The position numbers and the translations under genes were made by a program. Shown here in pieces: positions 26,348 through 33,810 of a stretch of DNA of 52,578 nucleotides. Positions within the stretch are counted from its first letter, which is position 1. Each line of letters starts with the position of its first letter. Under the pieces are notes generated by a model. It was not told the origin of the DNA and did no database searches. It worked only from the letters and a program-made list of their open reading frames with translations. Source of the DNA: Hallerella porci (lineage in GTDB: Bacteria; Fibrobacterota; Fibrobacteria; Fibrobacterales; Fibrobacteraceae); assembly GCF_003148885.1 (NCBI RefSeq), contig NZ_QGHD01000004.1:95208-147785 (forward strand). Reading direction: 5' to 3'.

Positions 26348-28641
26348 TACAACTCCTTTTTGAGCACAAGGGTGCCCGAAGCGCAAACTTTTTCACCTTC
26401 TAACAACATGCGAAATGCGAGTTTTCCCGTTTCTTCCGAAAATTTTTCTTCGATTAAAAACGGAACATTGGGAAAAATCGGATGCATAAATTTAATGCGG
26501 AGCATTCGATCTAAATGCGAATTGCGTTTTAAAAATCCGCGGAAAAATCGCAGCACTAAATCGATTTGCACAACCGCCGGCAACAATTTAAATTCGGGAA
26601 AATGTCCATTGTAATAATCACTCGTTTCAGGAATCACGCATTTGACCGTAAACGCATTTTCTTCGAGATGATAACGCAAAATTTTAAAATTGAAATTTTC
26701 TGGAATTTCAAATAATCGTTGAATGTCGCGCACTTTAATTTTTCCCATCACATCTTGCGGAAGTTCTTCTAAATAGCGCCACTTTTTTGGAAGCACGGTA
26801 TTTTCCAAAAATCCAGAAAGATGAGCGCGGAAATATTCATTGATTTCTTTTTTCGATAAATTTTGAAACTGCGATAATCCCGCTTCGTTTAAAACAATTG
26901 CCGCCGCTAAAAATTGGCGTTTACCCGTCATCGGAACCACGCGCACATCGCGGACTAATTTTGTTTCGCGCAGGCGATTTTCTACTTCGGGAAGCGAAAT
27001 GCGCTTTTCTTCAATTTTCACAATGGAATCTGCGCGCCCGCACAAAGTAAATTTTCCATCGTTTTCAATTTTCCCTAAATCGCCGGTTAAAAATCCTTCG
27101 GCATCTGTATAAGACGATTGAATTTTTAAGCAACCATTTTCTGCTAGCGAAATTTGATTGGGCGGAATCGGCGTCCACAAAATTTCTTCTCGAATATCAC
27201 GAGTCGCAATGGCGCCCGCTTCGGTGCAACCGTAAATTTCTTGAACGCCATTTCCCGAAAGCGTTAAAACTTGACTGGCGACATCATCGGGCAAAACGCC
27301 GCCCGCCGATAACCAAAACGGTTTCGTTTTAAAATGCAATGGCGTTTTACTAACCGCTAAGCGTTTTAAAAATGCGGGACTCGCCACAATGACTGCGGGC
27401 TCTTTTTCAATCTGCGCAATTTCTTCGGGAAATTCAAATCGCATTCGACGAATTGGAAGCCCCGCAGAAATCGGTAAAAAAATTGAAAACGCAAGTCCGT
27501 AAATATGATGATGATTCACCGTCGAATAGATATTTCGATTCGCAAAATTTTTGGCAAATCGTTTTGCTAAAGCCTCCGCTTCATTTTCAAATTGCATTCC
27601 TGTTTTTGCAATTTCTTTCGGCGCGCCCGTCGTTCCCGATGTAAAAATAGAAGCTTTGACCGTTTGAATATCAAATGTTTCCCACGATTTTTCCGCAGAA
27701 AATTTCTCTAACACTTGCGGAATTTGCAGCGCATTTTCTGCACCCGAATCATTTAAAAATCCGATATTTGATTTTTGAATTTCGCGGATAAATTCTGGTT
27801 TGCAATTTGCGGTAAGCAAAATTTTCTTTTGACTTTGAAAAAGCGCAAATAAGGCGACGATAAAATAATACGAGTCATCCGCATTTAAAATCCACGAATC
27901 GAAGGATTCTTTTTCTATCGCGGTGCGAAGTTTCGAGACATCGGTTTTCAAATCTTTCCACGTTTTATTTTCCGAAGCGATTCCATTTCCGCTAAATGCA
28001 ACCACTGCATTTTCCGGTCGCGAGTCTGCGCGGAGTTTTGAAAACGGGATGTAAGACTGCAGAGTTGATTGTTTCATTTTTCGCACTCCATATTCAACCA
28101 CAAACAAAATTCCCATGCAAATATAGGAGATTAAACCGTTGTAAAGAGACCAAATTTTTTCATCGGCGAGAAGAACGGTCCACATCGCGATGCTTCCGTT
28201 TACGATGAAAAATAGGCACCACGCAATCGTGACTTTTTTACAATAACTTTCCACCGAGAAAGCATCTGCCGAAAGTAAAATGCGTTTGTCCGCAAAAGTC
28301 GCCAGGCGAAAAATTAAATTCGGTTTTCGAAAAAGCGTTGCCGAAAAAATGCAAAGCATTCCTGCGTTCACAAGAACCGGATAAATTTTCACCAAAATTT
28401 CATTGTTAAACGCAAACGCTAAACTGCCACAAAGAAACAAGAAAATGCAAAAGCCAATTTCTTTTGCTTTCAAATGGCCTTGTTTTTTTGTTGAAGAAAA
28501 AAGATGAAACGCCGCAAGCAAAAGCAATAAAAGGCTTAGCTTACGCGGCGAAAGCCCCCAAAATCGGAGACCGCAAAATACCAGAACAGGATAAAGAACC
28601 GATAACGCGGCAAAAAAAATCTTGCCCGTTAACGATTTCAT
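26347..28641 (-). CDS. Triple fusion: membrane domain, AMP-dependent acyl ligase and ApeI-like dehydratase
   Basis: A 764-residue protein with three parts. Residues 1 to about 190 are hydrophobic, with several membrane helices (for example LSLLLLLLAAFHLF and CIFLFLCGSLAFAF), resembling the COG4648-type membrane proteins of aryl polyene clusters. Residues about 195-640 form an adenylating enzyme with the P-loop-like FTSGTTGAPKE near 330, the NHHHIYGL segment, EIYGCTEAG and the GDLGKIENDGKF hinge. It should load the aromatic acid starter onto ACP. Residues about 650-764 are a hotdog dehydratase with NGHFPEFKLLPAVVQIDL. The ATG overlaps the ACP stop (ATGA), which fits an ACP partner. Confidence 0.9.
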   Translation of the reverse strand: MKSLTGKIFFAALSVLYPVLVFCGLRFWGLSPRKLSLLLLLLAAFHLFSSTKKQGHLKAKEIGFCIFLFLCGSLAFAFNNEILVKIYPVLVNAGMLCIFSATLFRKPNLIFRLATFADKRILLSADAFSVESYCKKVTIAWCLFFIVNGSIAMWTVLLADEKIWSLYNGLISYICMGILFVVEYGVRKMKQSTLQSYIPFSKLRADSRPENAVVAFSGNGIASENKTWKDLKTDVSKLRTAIEKESFDSWILNADDSYYFIVALFALFQSQKKILLTANCKPEFIREIQKSNIGFLNDSGAENALQIPQVLEKFSAEKSWETFDIQTVKASIFTSGTTGAPKEIAKTGMQFENEAEALAKRFAKNFANRNIYSTVNHHHIYGLAFSIFLPISAGLPIRRMRFEFPEEIAQIEKEPAVIVASPAFLKRLAVSKTPLHFKTKPFWLSAGGVLPDDVASQVLTLSGNGVQEIYGCTEAGAIATRDIREEILWTPIPPNQISLAENGCLKIQSSYTDAEGFLTGDLGKIENDGKFTLCGRADSIVKIEEKRISLPEVENRLRETKLVRDVRVVPMTGKRQFLAAAIVLNEAGLSQFQNLSKKEINEYFRAHLSGFLENTVLPKKWRYLEELPQDVMGKIKVRDIQRLFEIPENFNFKILRYHLEENAFTVKCVIPETSDYYNGHFPEFKLLPAVVQIDLVLRFFRGFLKRNSHLDRMLRIKFMHPIFPNVPFLIEEKFSEETGKLAFRMLLEGEKVCASGTLVLKKEL

Positions 28642-28898
28642 TTTTTATCGAGAGAACCTTGAGCGGCGTCGAAAATTCCATCGACGACATCTTGTAAAGT
28701 CCGCATTTTTTTGAAGACTTCAGGATCCATATTTTTCGGAATATACTGTTTGAATTTAACGATTAAATCGACAGCATCAATGCTATCCAAATTCAAATCT
28801 TCGTATAATTTCGCTTCGGGAACCACTTTCTCGGGCTCCATTTCAAAATCGTTAATCAACGCTTCACGAATTTTTCCGTAGAGTTCTTGCTTGTCCAT
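28638..28898 (-). CDS. Acyl carrier protein 1 of the aryl polyene locus
   Basis: An 86-residue acidic ACP. The phosphopantetheine attachment site is Ser39 in LNLDSIDAVDLI, and helix packing fits the family. Known APE systems use two ACPs. This one directly precedes the AMP-ligase fusion, with a four-base overlap. No phosphopantetheinyl transferase is encoded in the window, so activation must come from elsewhere. Confidence 0.93.
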   Translation of the reverse strand: MDKQELYGKIREALINDFEMEPEKVVPEAKLYEDLNLDSIDAVDLIVKFKQYIPKNMDPEVFKKMRTLQDVVDGIFDAAQGSLDKK

Positions 28899-28901
28899 AA
28901 A

Positions 28902-29177
28902 TTAGTCCTTTTTATTTTCCCGGATGTATGCGGCAAGGGCATTCACGGAAGCAAAATGTTTACGGGTTTCTGCGTTGACGGTAGAAAATGTCACGCCAAA
29001 ATTATCCTTGATGGCAATTCCTAATTCCAAAGCGTCAATGCTATCGAGTTCAAGTCCTTTGCCTTCTTTATCTTTTCCAAAGAGAGGCGCATCGTCATCG
29101 ATATCCGCTGGGGTGATATCTTCTAATTCAAGCGCTTTGATCAGCACATCCTTGATTTGCAAATTCAAATCGGACAT
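28902..29177 (-). CDS. Acyl carrier protein 2 of the aryl polyene locus
   Basis: A 91-residue ACP, the first gene of the minus-strand APE operon. Ser46 in LELDSIDALELG is the 4'-phosphopantetheine site. I start it at the ATG at 29177 because GGAG lies just upstream and the product MSDLNLQIKDVL is a normal ACP opening; an earlier in-frame ATG adds an unlikely 14-residue extension. The two ACP genes are separated by three bases. An AT-rich region with a TATATT element lies about 30 bases upstream on this strand, but no convincing -35 was found. Confidence 0.92.
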   Translation of the reverse strand: MSDLNLQIKDVLIKALELEDITPADIDDDAPLFGKDKEGKGLELDSIDALELGIAIKDNFGVTFSTVNAETRKHFASVNALAAYIRENKKD

Positions 29178-29267
29178 AAAATCTCCAACAAAGTGATGTT
29201 CAAAATATAGTAAGTGCAACGCAAAAAATGATCCCGTTTCACGAGAAAATGAAGTGCAAAAGGTAAG

Positions 29268-29295
29268 AAAAAGGCGGCCTAAAAAAGAGACCGCC
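29268..29295 (-). terminator. Intrinsic terminator after aqpZ
   Basis: On the minus strand GGCGG (29295-29291) pairs with CCGCC (29277-29273) and is followed directly by TTTTT. It lies about 50 bases past the aquaporin stop and insulates the APE operon downstream. Confidence 0.75.
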
Positions 29296-29343
29296 CATTT
29301 TCATTTTATGCGTTACACACAAAGTAACTTTTTCGTCGAAAAA

Positions 29344-30090
29344 TTACTTTTCGTCTTTTCCGCATTTGCAGCACTTGCAGCAAGCGAGGAACTTGTAAGC
29401 AACACCGCCGATGACGCCGCCGAGAATCGGAGCGACCCAGAAGAGCCAAAGTTGCTTAATCGCTGTTCCGCCGACAAAAACTGCAACAGCCGTAGAACGA
29501 GCCGGGTTCACCGAAGTATTCGTTACCGGAATGCTGATGAGGTGAATGAGAGTTAAGCAAAGACCGATTGCGATCGGAGCAAAACCCGCCGGAGCGCGGC
29601 TATCTGTTGCGCCCATAATCACAAACAGGAAAACTGCAGTCAGCACCATTTCGATGAGGAATGCAGAACCCATTCCGAATGTTTTACCGCCAAATGCATT
29701 GCGGCCAGCTTCATTCAAAGAATCCGACCAACCGTTCGTTGCGAAGGCGCCGATGCCCGCGTTTAAATCGGGGCAAGCGATTGCATAAAGCACTGCTGCT
29801 GCGATAATGCCACCGATTACTTGTGCGATAATGTAAGCCGGAGCTTCTTTTGCAGAAAAACGTCCACCAGCGACCAAGCCCAAAGTTACAGCCGGATTCA
29901 AATGGCAACCCGAAATGTGGCCGATAGCGAAAGCCATTGTGAGAACGGTAAGGCCGAAAGCCAATGCAACACCGACATAGCCGATGCCAGTTGTCGGAAC
30001 ACCACAAGCGAGAACTGCTGCGCCGCAGCCACCGAAAACGAGCCAAAATGTACCGATTGCTTCTGCGATAGATCTTTTTGCGAGAGACAT
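29344..30090 (-). CDS. aqpZ: Aquaporin Z
   Basis: A 248-residue water channel. Both NPA boxes are present: HLNPAVT (NPA 65-67) and SVNPARS (NPA 195-197). The [15 protein letters not shown] stretch is an AqpZ signature, pointing to water rather than glycerol selectivity. Six membrane helices are evident. The ATG at 30090 follows AAAGGAG; the in-frame extension upstream runs into the lysA terminator and is rejected. The C-terminus is odd: the last helix is followed by a cysteine cluster ([12 protein letters not shown]) that normal AqpZ lacks. Confidence 0.93.
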   Translation of the reverse strand: MSLAKRSIAEAIGTFWLVFGGCGAAVLACGVPTTGIGYVGVALAFGLTVLTMAFAIGHISGCHLNPAVTLGLVAGGRFSAKEAPAYIIAQVIGGIIAAAVLYAIACPDLNAGIGAFATNGWSDSLNEAGRNAFGGKTFGMGSAFLIEMVLTAVFLFVIMGATDSRAPAGFAPIAIGLCLTLIHLISIPVTNTSVNPARSTAVAVFVGGTAIKQLWLFWVAPILGGVIGGVAYKFLACCKCCKCGKDEK

Positions 30091-30122
30091 TTTTTCTCCT
30101 TTGAAAATTTTGCCTTTAATAT

Positions 30123-30160
30123 AAAAAAGCCTCGATCCTTCTGAAAGAGGAATCCGAGGC
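30123..30160 (-). terminator. Intrinsic terminator after lysA
   Basis: On the minus strand GCCTC-GGAT-CCT pairs with AGGATC-GAGGC to form a long, slightly bulged hairpin (30160-30129) followed by TTTTTT. It lies 24 bases past the lysA stop and upstream of aqpZ. Confidence 0.82.
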
Positions 30161-30183
30161 AAATGTGATGTAGTTTACAGAGA

Positions 30184-31446
30184 TTAGAGAGCGATGATTT
30201 TTTCGTTTTCCATCAACTGTTCAAATGTCTGCCGTTCACGAATCACGTGCAATTCTCCATTTGAAAGAAGAATTTCCGGAGCGTAACGACGGCTATTATA
30301 ATTGCTCGACATCGCACTTCCGTAAGCACCTGCATCGTGCAAAACCAAGAAATCGCCGACTTTAGCTTCGGGCAATTTCCGCGTTACGACAAAGCCGCCT
30401 TCTTCTTGCGTAAAGACATCACCCGATTCGCAAAGCGGACCTGCGACGATGACATCTTTTTCGGAATCCAATTTGCGTCCATCTTTTGAAACAATGGAAA
30501 TCGCATGATAAGATCCGTAAAAAGACGGGCGCACGAGATCATTGAAGCCAGCGTCTACCAAATAGAACAATTTATCTTCTTGGAATTTTACCGCGCGAAT
30601 TTCGGCGACGAGCACAGCGCTTTCTGCGACCAAGTAACGTCCCGGTTCCACTTCGAGAGCGACATCATGTCCGATCGATTGCGCAATATCTTTGCGGGCT
30701 TTATCCCACAAATCGTAATATGCTTTTACATCGATGCGGTTTCCTTTTTCGCTTTCTTTATACGGAATCGGAAGTCCTCCGCCTGCAGAAATCACGCGGA
30801 GATGTGAACCTAAACGGCGCGAAGCGTCGCGCATGGCATCGCAAACTTTGGAAAGATGTTCAAAGTCCGAGCCGCTGCCGATATGCATGTGCAGACCCGT
30901 AATCCACATTCCGTTTGCCTGCGCCAACTTAACGCAATCTTTAATCTGCGAATGCCAAACGCCGTGTTTCGAAAGCGGTCCACCCGTATTCGTTTTTTGC
31001 GAATGACCGTGGCCAAATCCCGGATTCACGCGAAGAGTCAAATTTGATTTCACTCCTGCGTCAGCGAGTTGCTGAATCATATCCGCCGAGCCGACGTTCA
31101 CATGGATATTGTATTTCTTCACAAGTTCCAATGCGTCGCGGTCAAAAATATCCGCCGTGTAAACGATTTGCGGAACTTGCTTGTCGCTTTCGTCGCCTTT
31201 AAATCCTGCGCGTAAAGCGCGGACAATTTCACCAGCACTCACAGCATCCACTACAGCGCCACATTTTTTAATCAGCGAAATAATGGAAAGATTGGGGCAA
31301 GCTTTTTGAGCGAAACGAACTGTATCGAAGCACTTGAGTTCCTGAACACGCTTTTCGATAGTCGCCCGATCATAAAGCCAAAAAGGGGTGCCGTATTGCG
31401 CGACACCCTCTCGAATAATTTCGTCCGAAAAAATCGAATTAGACAT
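30184..31446 (-). CDS. lysA: Diaminopimelate decarboxylase
   Basis: A 420-residue PLP enzyme that converts meso-diaminopimelate to lysine. The PLP lysine is K48 in FAQKACPN. Other motifs are HMHIGSGSD, the phosphate loop GGGLPIPY, EPGRYLV and the active-site CESGDVF. I start it at the ATG at 31446 (MSNSIFSDEIIREG), overlapping the previous stop by eight bases; the long upstream in-frame extension lies inside that gene. It is downstream of the H1-like/CBM48 gene and ends at a strong terminator. Confidence 0.94.
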   Translation of the reverse strand: MSNSIFSDEIIREGVAQYGTPFWLYDRATIEKRVQELKCFDTVRFAQKACPNLSIISLIKKCGAVVDAVSAGEIVRALRAGFKGDESDKQVPQIVYTADIFDRDALELVKKYNIHVNVGSADMIQQLADAGVKSNLTLRVNPGFGHGHSQKTNTGGPLSKHGVWHSQIKDCVKLAQANGMWITGLHMHIGSGSDFEHLSKVCDAMRDASRRLGSHLRVISAGGGLPIPYKESEKGNRIDVKAYYDLWDKARKDIAQSIGHDVALEVEPGRYLVAESAVLVAEIRAVKFQEDKLFYLVDAGFNDLVRPSFYGSYHAISIVSKDGRKLDSEKDVIVAGPLCESGDVFTQEEGGFVVTRKLPEAKVGDFLVLHDAGAYGSAMSSNYNSRRYAPEILLSNGELHVIRERQTFEQLMENEKIIAL

Positions 31447-31981
31447 TCTTGACGCTATTTTCGCCACCCTGACCGTCAGGAACGCGGTCCGGATTTGCTT
31501 GGTCAATTTCCCAGCTTCCGTCAAAGACGAATTTATATTGGTAAGAACCTGCAGCAAGACTTGTTTTCAAAGTCCACACGCCTTGTTCCCCTTTTGTCAT
31601 CGCAGCCGGAGTCCAGTTGTTGAATTCGCCCGCGACTTCAACCTTTTGAGAATCGGGAGAATAAACGCTGAAGACGACTTCGGTCAATTCGACCTTGGAC
31701 GCTTTCTTCGCTTTCGGAGCTGCTTTGACAACTTTTGCCGCCTTCGGAGCCTTTGCGACTTTTGCAACAGTCTTTTCAACTTTCGCCAGTTTGACAGCTT
31801 TCGGAGCAGCCTTCGGTGCAGCTTTTGCGGCAACTTTAGAAGCAGCCTTATTTGCCACCTTTTCCACTTTCGCCGGCTTGACAGCCTTCGCTACCGTTTC
31901 TTTTTTCGGAGCGGTTTTTGCAGCCTTTGCAGGGGCTTTCTTGGCAGGAGCCTTTCTCACAGTTTTCGTTTGAGTTGACAT
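31439..31981 (-). CDS. Histone H1-like Lys/Ala-rich tail fused to a CBM48 glycogen-binding domain
   Basis: A 180-residue protein in two parts. Residues 1 to about 97 are a Lys/Ala/Pro repeat (KKAPAKAAK, AAPKAAPKA, VAKVAKAPKAAK) like bacterial histone H1 homologues and DNA-condensing tails. Residues about 98-175 form a compact CBM48/AMPK-type glycogen-binding domain: VFSVYSPDSQKVEVAGEFNNW, then GVWTLKTSLAAGSYQYKFVFDG and NPDRVPDGQGG. The FNxW and YxYKFxxDG motifs are carbohydrate-contact signatures. No signal peptide is seen, so it is cytoplasmic. A very strong GGAGG precedes the ATG, suggesting high expression. It overlaps lysA by eight bases. Function is unknown; linking glycogen to nucleic acid or polyanions is inference. 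Confidence 0.88.
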   Translation of the reverse strand: MSTQTKTVRKAPAKKAPAKAAKTAPKKETVAKAVKPAKVEKVANKAASKVAAKAAPKAAPKAVKLAKVEKTVAKVAKAPKAAKVVKAAPKAKKASKVELTEVVFSVYSPDSQKVEVAGEFNNWTPAAMTKGEQGVWTLKTSLAAGSYQYKFVFDGSWEIDQANPDRVPDGQGGENSVKNV

Positions 31982-32131
31982 CGATCAACCTCCTTTTATT
32001 GTGCATAAAATAATAGCAAATTAAACTCAAATTGTGTATTTCCTTTTTTTAGTTTTTGTTTTTAGAAATGCTTCAAAAGAGAACAAAAACTCTTTCTATT
32101 TTTTGCGAAAACTTTTTCCGGAAGAATTCTT

Positions 32132-32785
32132 ATGACAAAGCCTTCTGCAATCATTGCCCCGAGCGTTTTGAACGCAAACTTTCTCCGCTTACAAGATGAA
32201 ATTTCTGCGATAGAAAAAGGCGGCGCAGGACTCGTTCACTTAGATATTATGGATGGACATTTCGTTCCTAATATCAGTTTCGGTCCCGACATTTCGAAGC
32301 AAATCGGCAAAGCGTCCTCTCTTCCGATGGATTGCCATTTGATGATTAGCAATCCCGAAATGTTCGTTGATGAATTTGCCAAAGCAGGCGCGCGTTACAT
32401 TTCAATTCAAGCCGAATCAACGCATCACTTAGACCGCATTTTAAATCGCATTCGCGAACTCGGCGCAAAGCCCGCAGTAAGCATTAACCCTGCAACTCCC
32501 ATCGAAAATATCAAATGGGTTTTGGATACGGTCGATATGGTGCTCGTGATGTCGGTGAATCCAGGCTTCGGCGGACAAAGTTTAATTCCCTATTGCTTGG
32601 ATAAAATTCACGAATTGCGTTCTCTCAAACCGGAACTCGATATCGAAATTGACGGCGGCGTAAAATTGTCAAATATCCTCGATGCAAAAAAAGCGGGAGC
32701 CAATATCTTCGTCGTCGGCAGTGCGATTTTCAAAACAGAATCGCCCGAAGAAACTTGCCGTGAATTTGTGAATCAGGTGAAGTAA
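32132..32785 (+). CDS. rpe: Ribulose-phosphate 3-epimerase
   Basis: A 217-residue TIM-barrel enzyme of the pentose phosphate pathway that interconverts ribulose-5-phosphate and xylulose-5-phosphate. It shows the metal and catalytic segments LDIMDGHFVPNISFG, DCHLMI, MSVNPGFGGQ and IEIDGGV. Length and order are normal. GGAAGAA precedes the ATG. The Nudix/PNPOx gene follows after 14 bases and is probably co-transcribed. Confidence 0.96.
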   Translation: MTKPSAIIAPSVLNANFLRLQDEISAIEKGGAGLVHLDIMDGHFVPNISFGPDISKQIGKASSLPMDCHLMISNPEMFVDEFAKAGARYISIQAESTHHLDRILNRIRELGAKPAVSINPATPIENIKWVLDTVDMVLVMSVNPGFGGQSLIPYCLDKIHELRSLKPELDIEIDGGVKLSNILDAKKAGANIFVVGSAIFKTESPEETCREFVNQVK

Positions 32786-32799
32786 ATTTCTGCGGAGAA

Positions 32800-33759
32800 A
32801 TGATGTTAAACACATCCCTTTGCTACATCGAACAAAACGGTTCTTATCTGTTGCTTCACCGCGTAAAAAAGCAGAACGATATCAATCACGATAAATGGAT
32901 TGGAATCGGCGGGAAATTTGAAGAAGGCGAAAGCCCCGAAGATTGCGTGCGGCGAGAAGCCCGCGAAGAAACGGGACTCGAACTTTTAGATTTAAAATAC
33001 TGCGGAATCGTTACCTTCGTAAGCGACGGAATGAACGAAGTCGAATTTATGCATCTCTTTCGGGCGACAAAATTTTCGGGCGAATTGAAAGAATGCGACG
33101 AAGGCGTTTTAGAATGGATTCCCAAAGAAAAATTTGCAGAGCTTCCGCATTGGGATGGCGACCGCATTTTCTTAACTCTCATCGATCGCGAAGTTCCATT
33201 CTTTTCGTTAAAACTCACATATCGAGGGAACACTCTTACCGAAGCACTTCTCAACGAAAAGCCCGTTCAAGCTAGCGATTTCGCTTACGGTTCTCTTCCC
33301 GAATTTCCGCCGATGCGACGTCATGAACGCGAACTTTCCCGCGAAGATGCGATGGAAATTTTAACGCAAAATGAATACGGCATTCTTGCAACAGAAAATT
33401 CCATCGGTTATCCTTATGGAATTCCTTTGAGTTACGCCTTTGACGGGGAACATATTTGGTTTCACGGCGCAAAAGCGGGCGAAAAATTTAACGCCATTAC
33501 AAGAAATTCCCGCGTGAGTTTTACCGTTGTCCGCAACACAAAAATTCATCCGGAAAAATTCAGCACTGCCTTTGAAAGTTGCATTGTCTTCGGACGCGTT
33601 CGTATTCCCAAAGATCCCAAAATCGGTTTGCGTTTACTCGTCAAAAAATACAGCCCCGAATTTCAAGAAGCGGGCGATGCTTACATTGAACGCGCTCTGC
33701 ATAAAACCGGAGTTTTCCGCATTGACATTGAACACATTAGCGGGAAAAAACACGAATAA
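32800..33759 (+). CDS. Fusion of Nudix hydrolase and PNPOx-like flavin-binding domain
   Basis: A 319-residue two-domain protein. The N-terminal part is a MutT-like Nudix hydrolase with a perfect Nudix box at residues 38-60 (GKFEEGE, then REAREETGL), as in 8-oxo-dGTP diphosphatases. The C-terminal part, from about residue 175, is a split-barrel pyridoxamine-phosphate-oxidase-like domain: ILTQNEYGILATENSIGYPY, IWFHGAKAGEKFNAI and the SCIVFGRVRI strand, resembling NimA/flavin-nucleotide-binding proteins. One part would clean damaged nucleotides and the other might bind FMN; a shared redox role is inference. It follows rpe closely. Confidence 0.88.
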   Translation: MMLNTSLCYIEQNGSYLLLHRVKKQNDINHDKWIGIGGKFEEGESPEDCVRREAREETGLELLDLKYCGIVTFVSDGMNEVEFMHLFRATKFSGELKECDEGVLEWIPKEKFAELPHWDGDRIFLTLIDREVPFFSLKLTYRGNTLTEALLNEKPVQASDFAYGSLPEFPPMRRHERELSREDAMEILTQNEYGILATENSIGYPYGIPLSYAFDGEHIWFHGAKAGEKFNAITRNSRVSFTVVRNTKIHPEKFSTAFESCIVFGRVRIPKDPKIGLRLLVKKYSPEFQEAGDAYIERALHKTGVFRIDIEHISGKKHE

Positions 33760-33782
33760 TTTTTGTGAAAAAATTTTACGCA

Positions 33783-33810
33783 GCATCGCTCAAGCGATGC
33801 TTTTATTTTT
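33783..33810 (+). terminator. Intrinsic terminator after the Nudix/PNPOx gene
   Basis: GCATCGC (33783-33789) pairs with GCGATGC (33794-33800) around a four-base loop, followed by TTTTATTTTT. It lies 23 bases past the stop and runs into the 3' end of the convergent channel gene. Confidence 0.78.
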
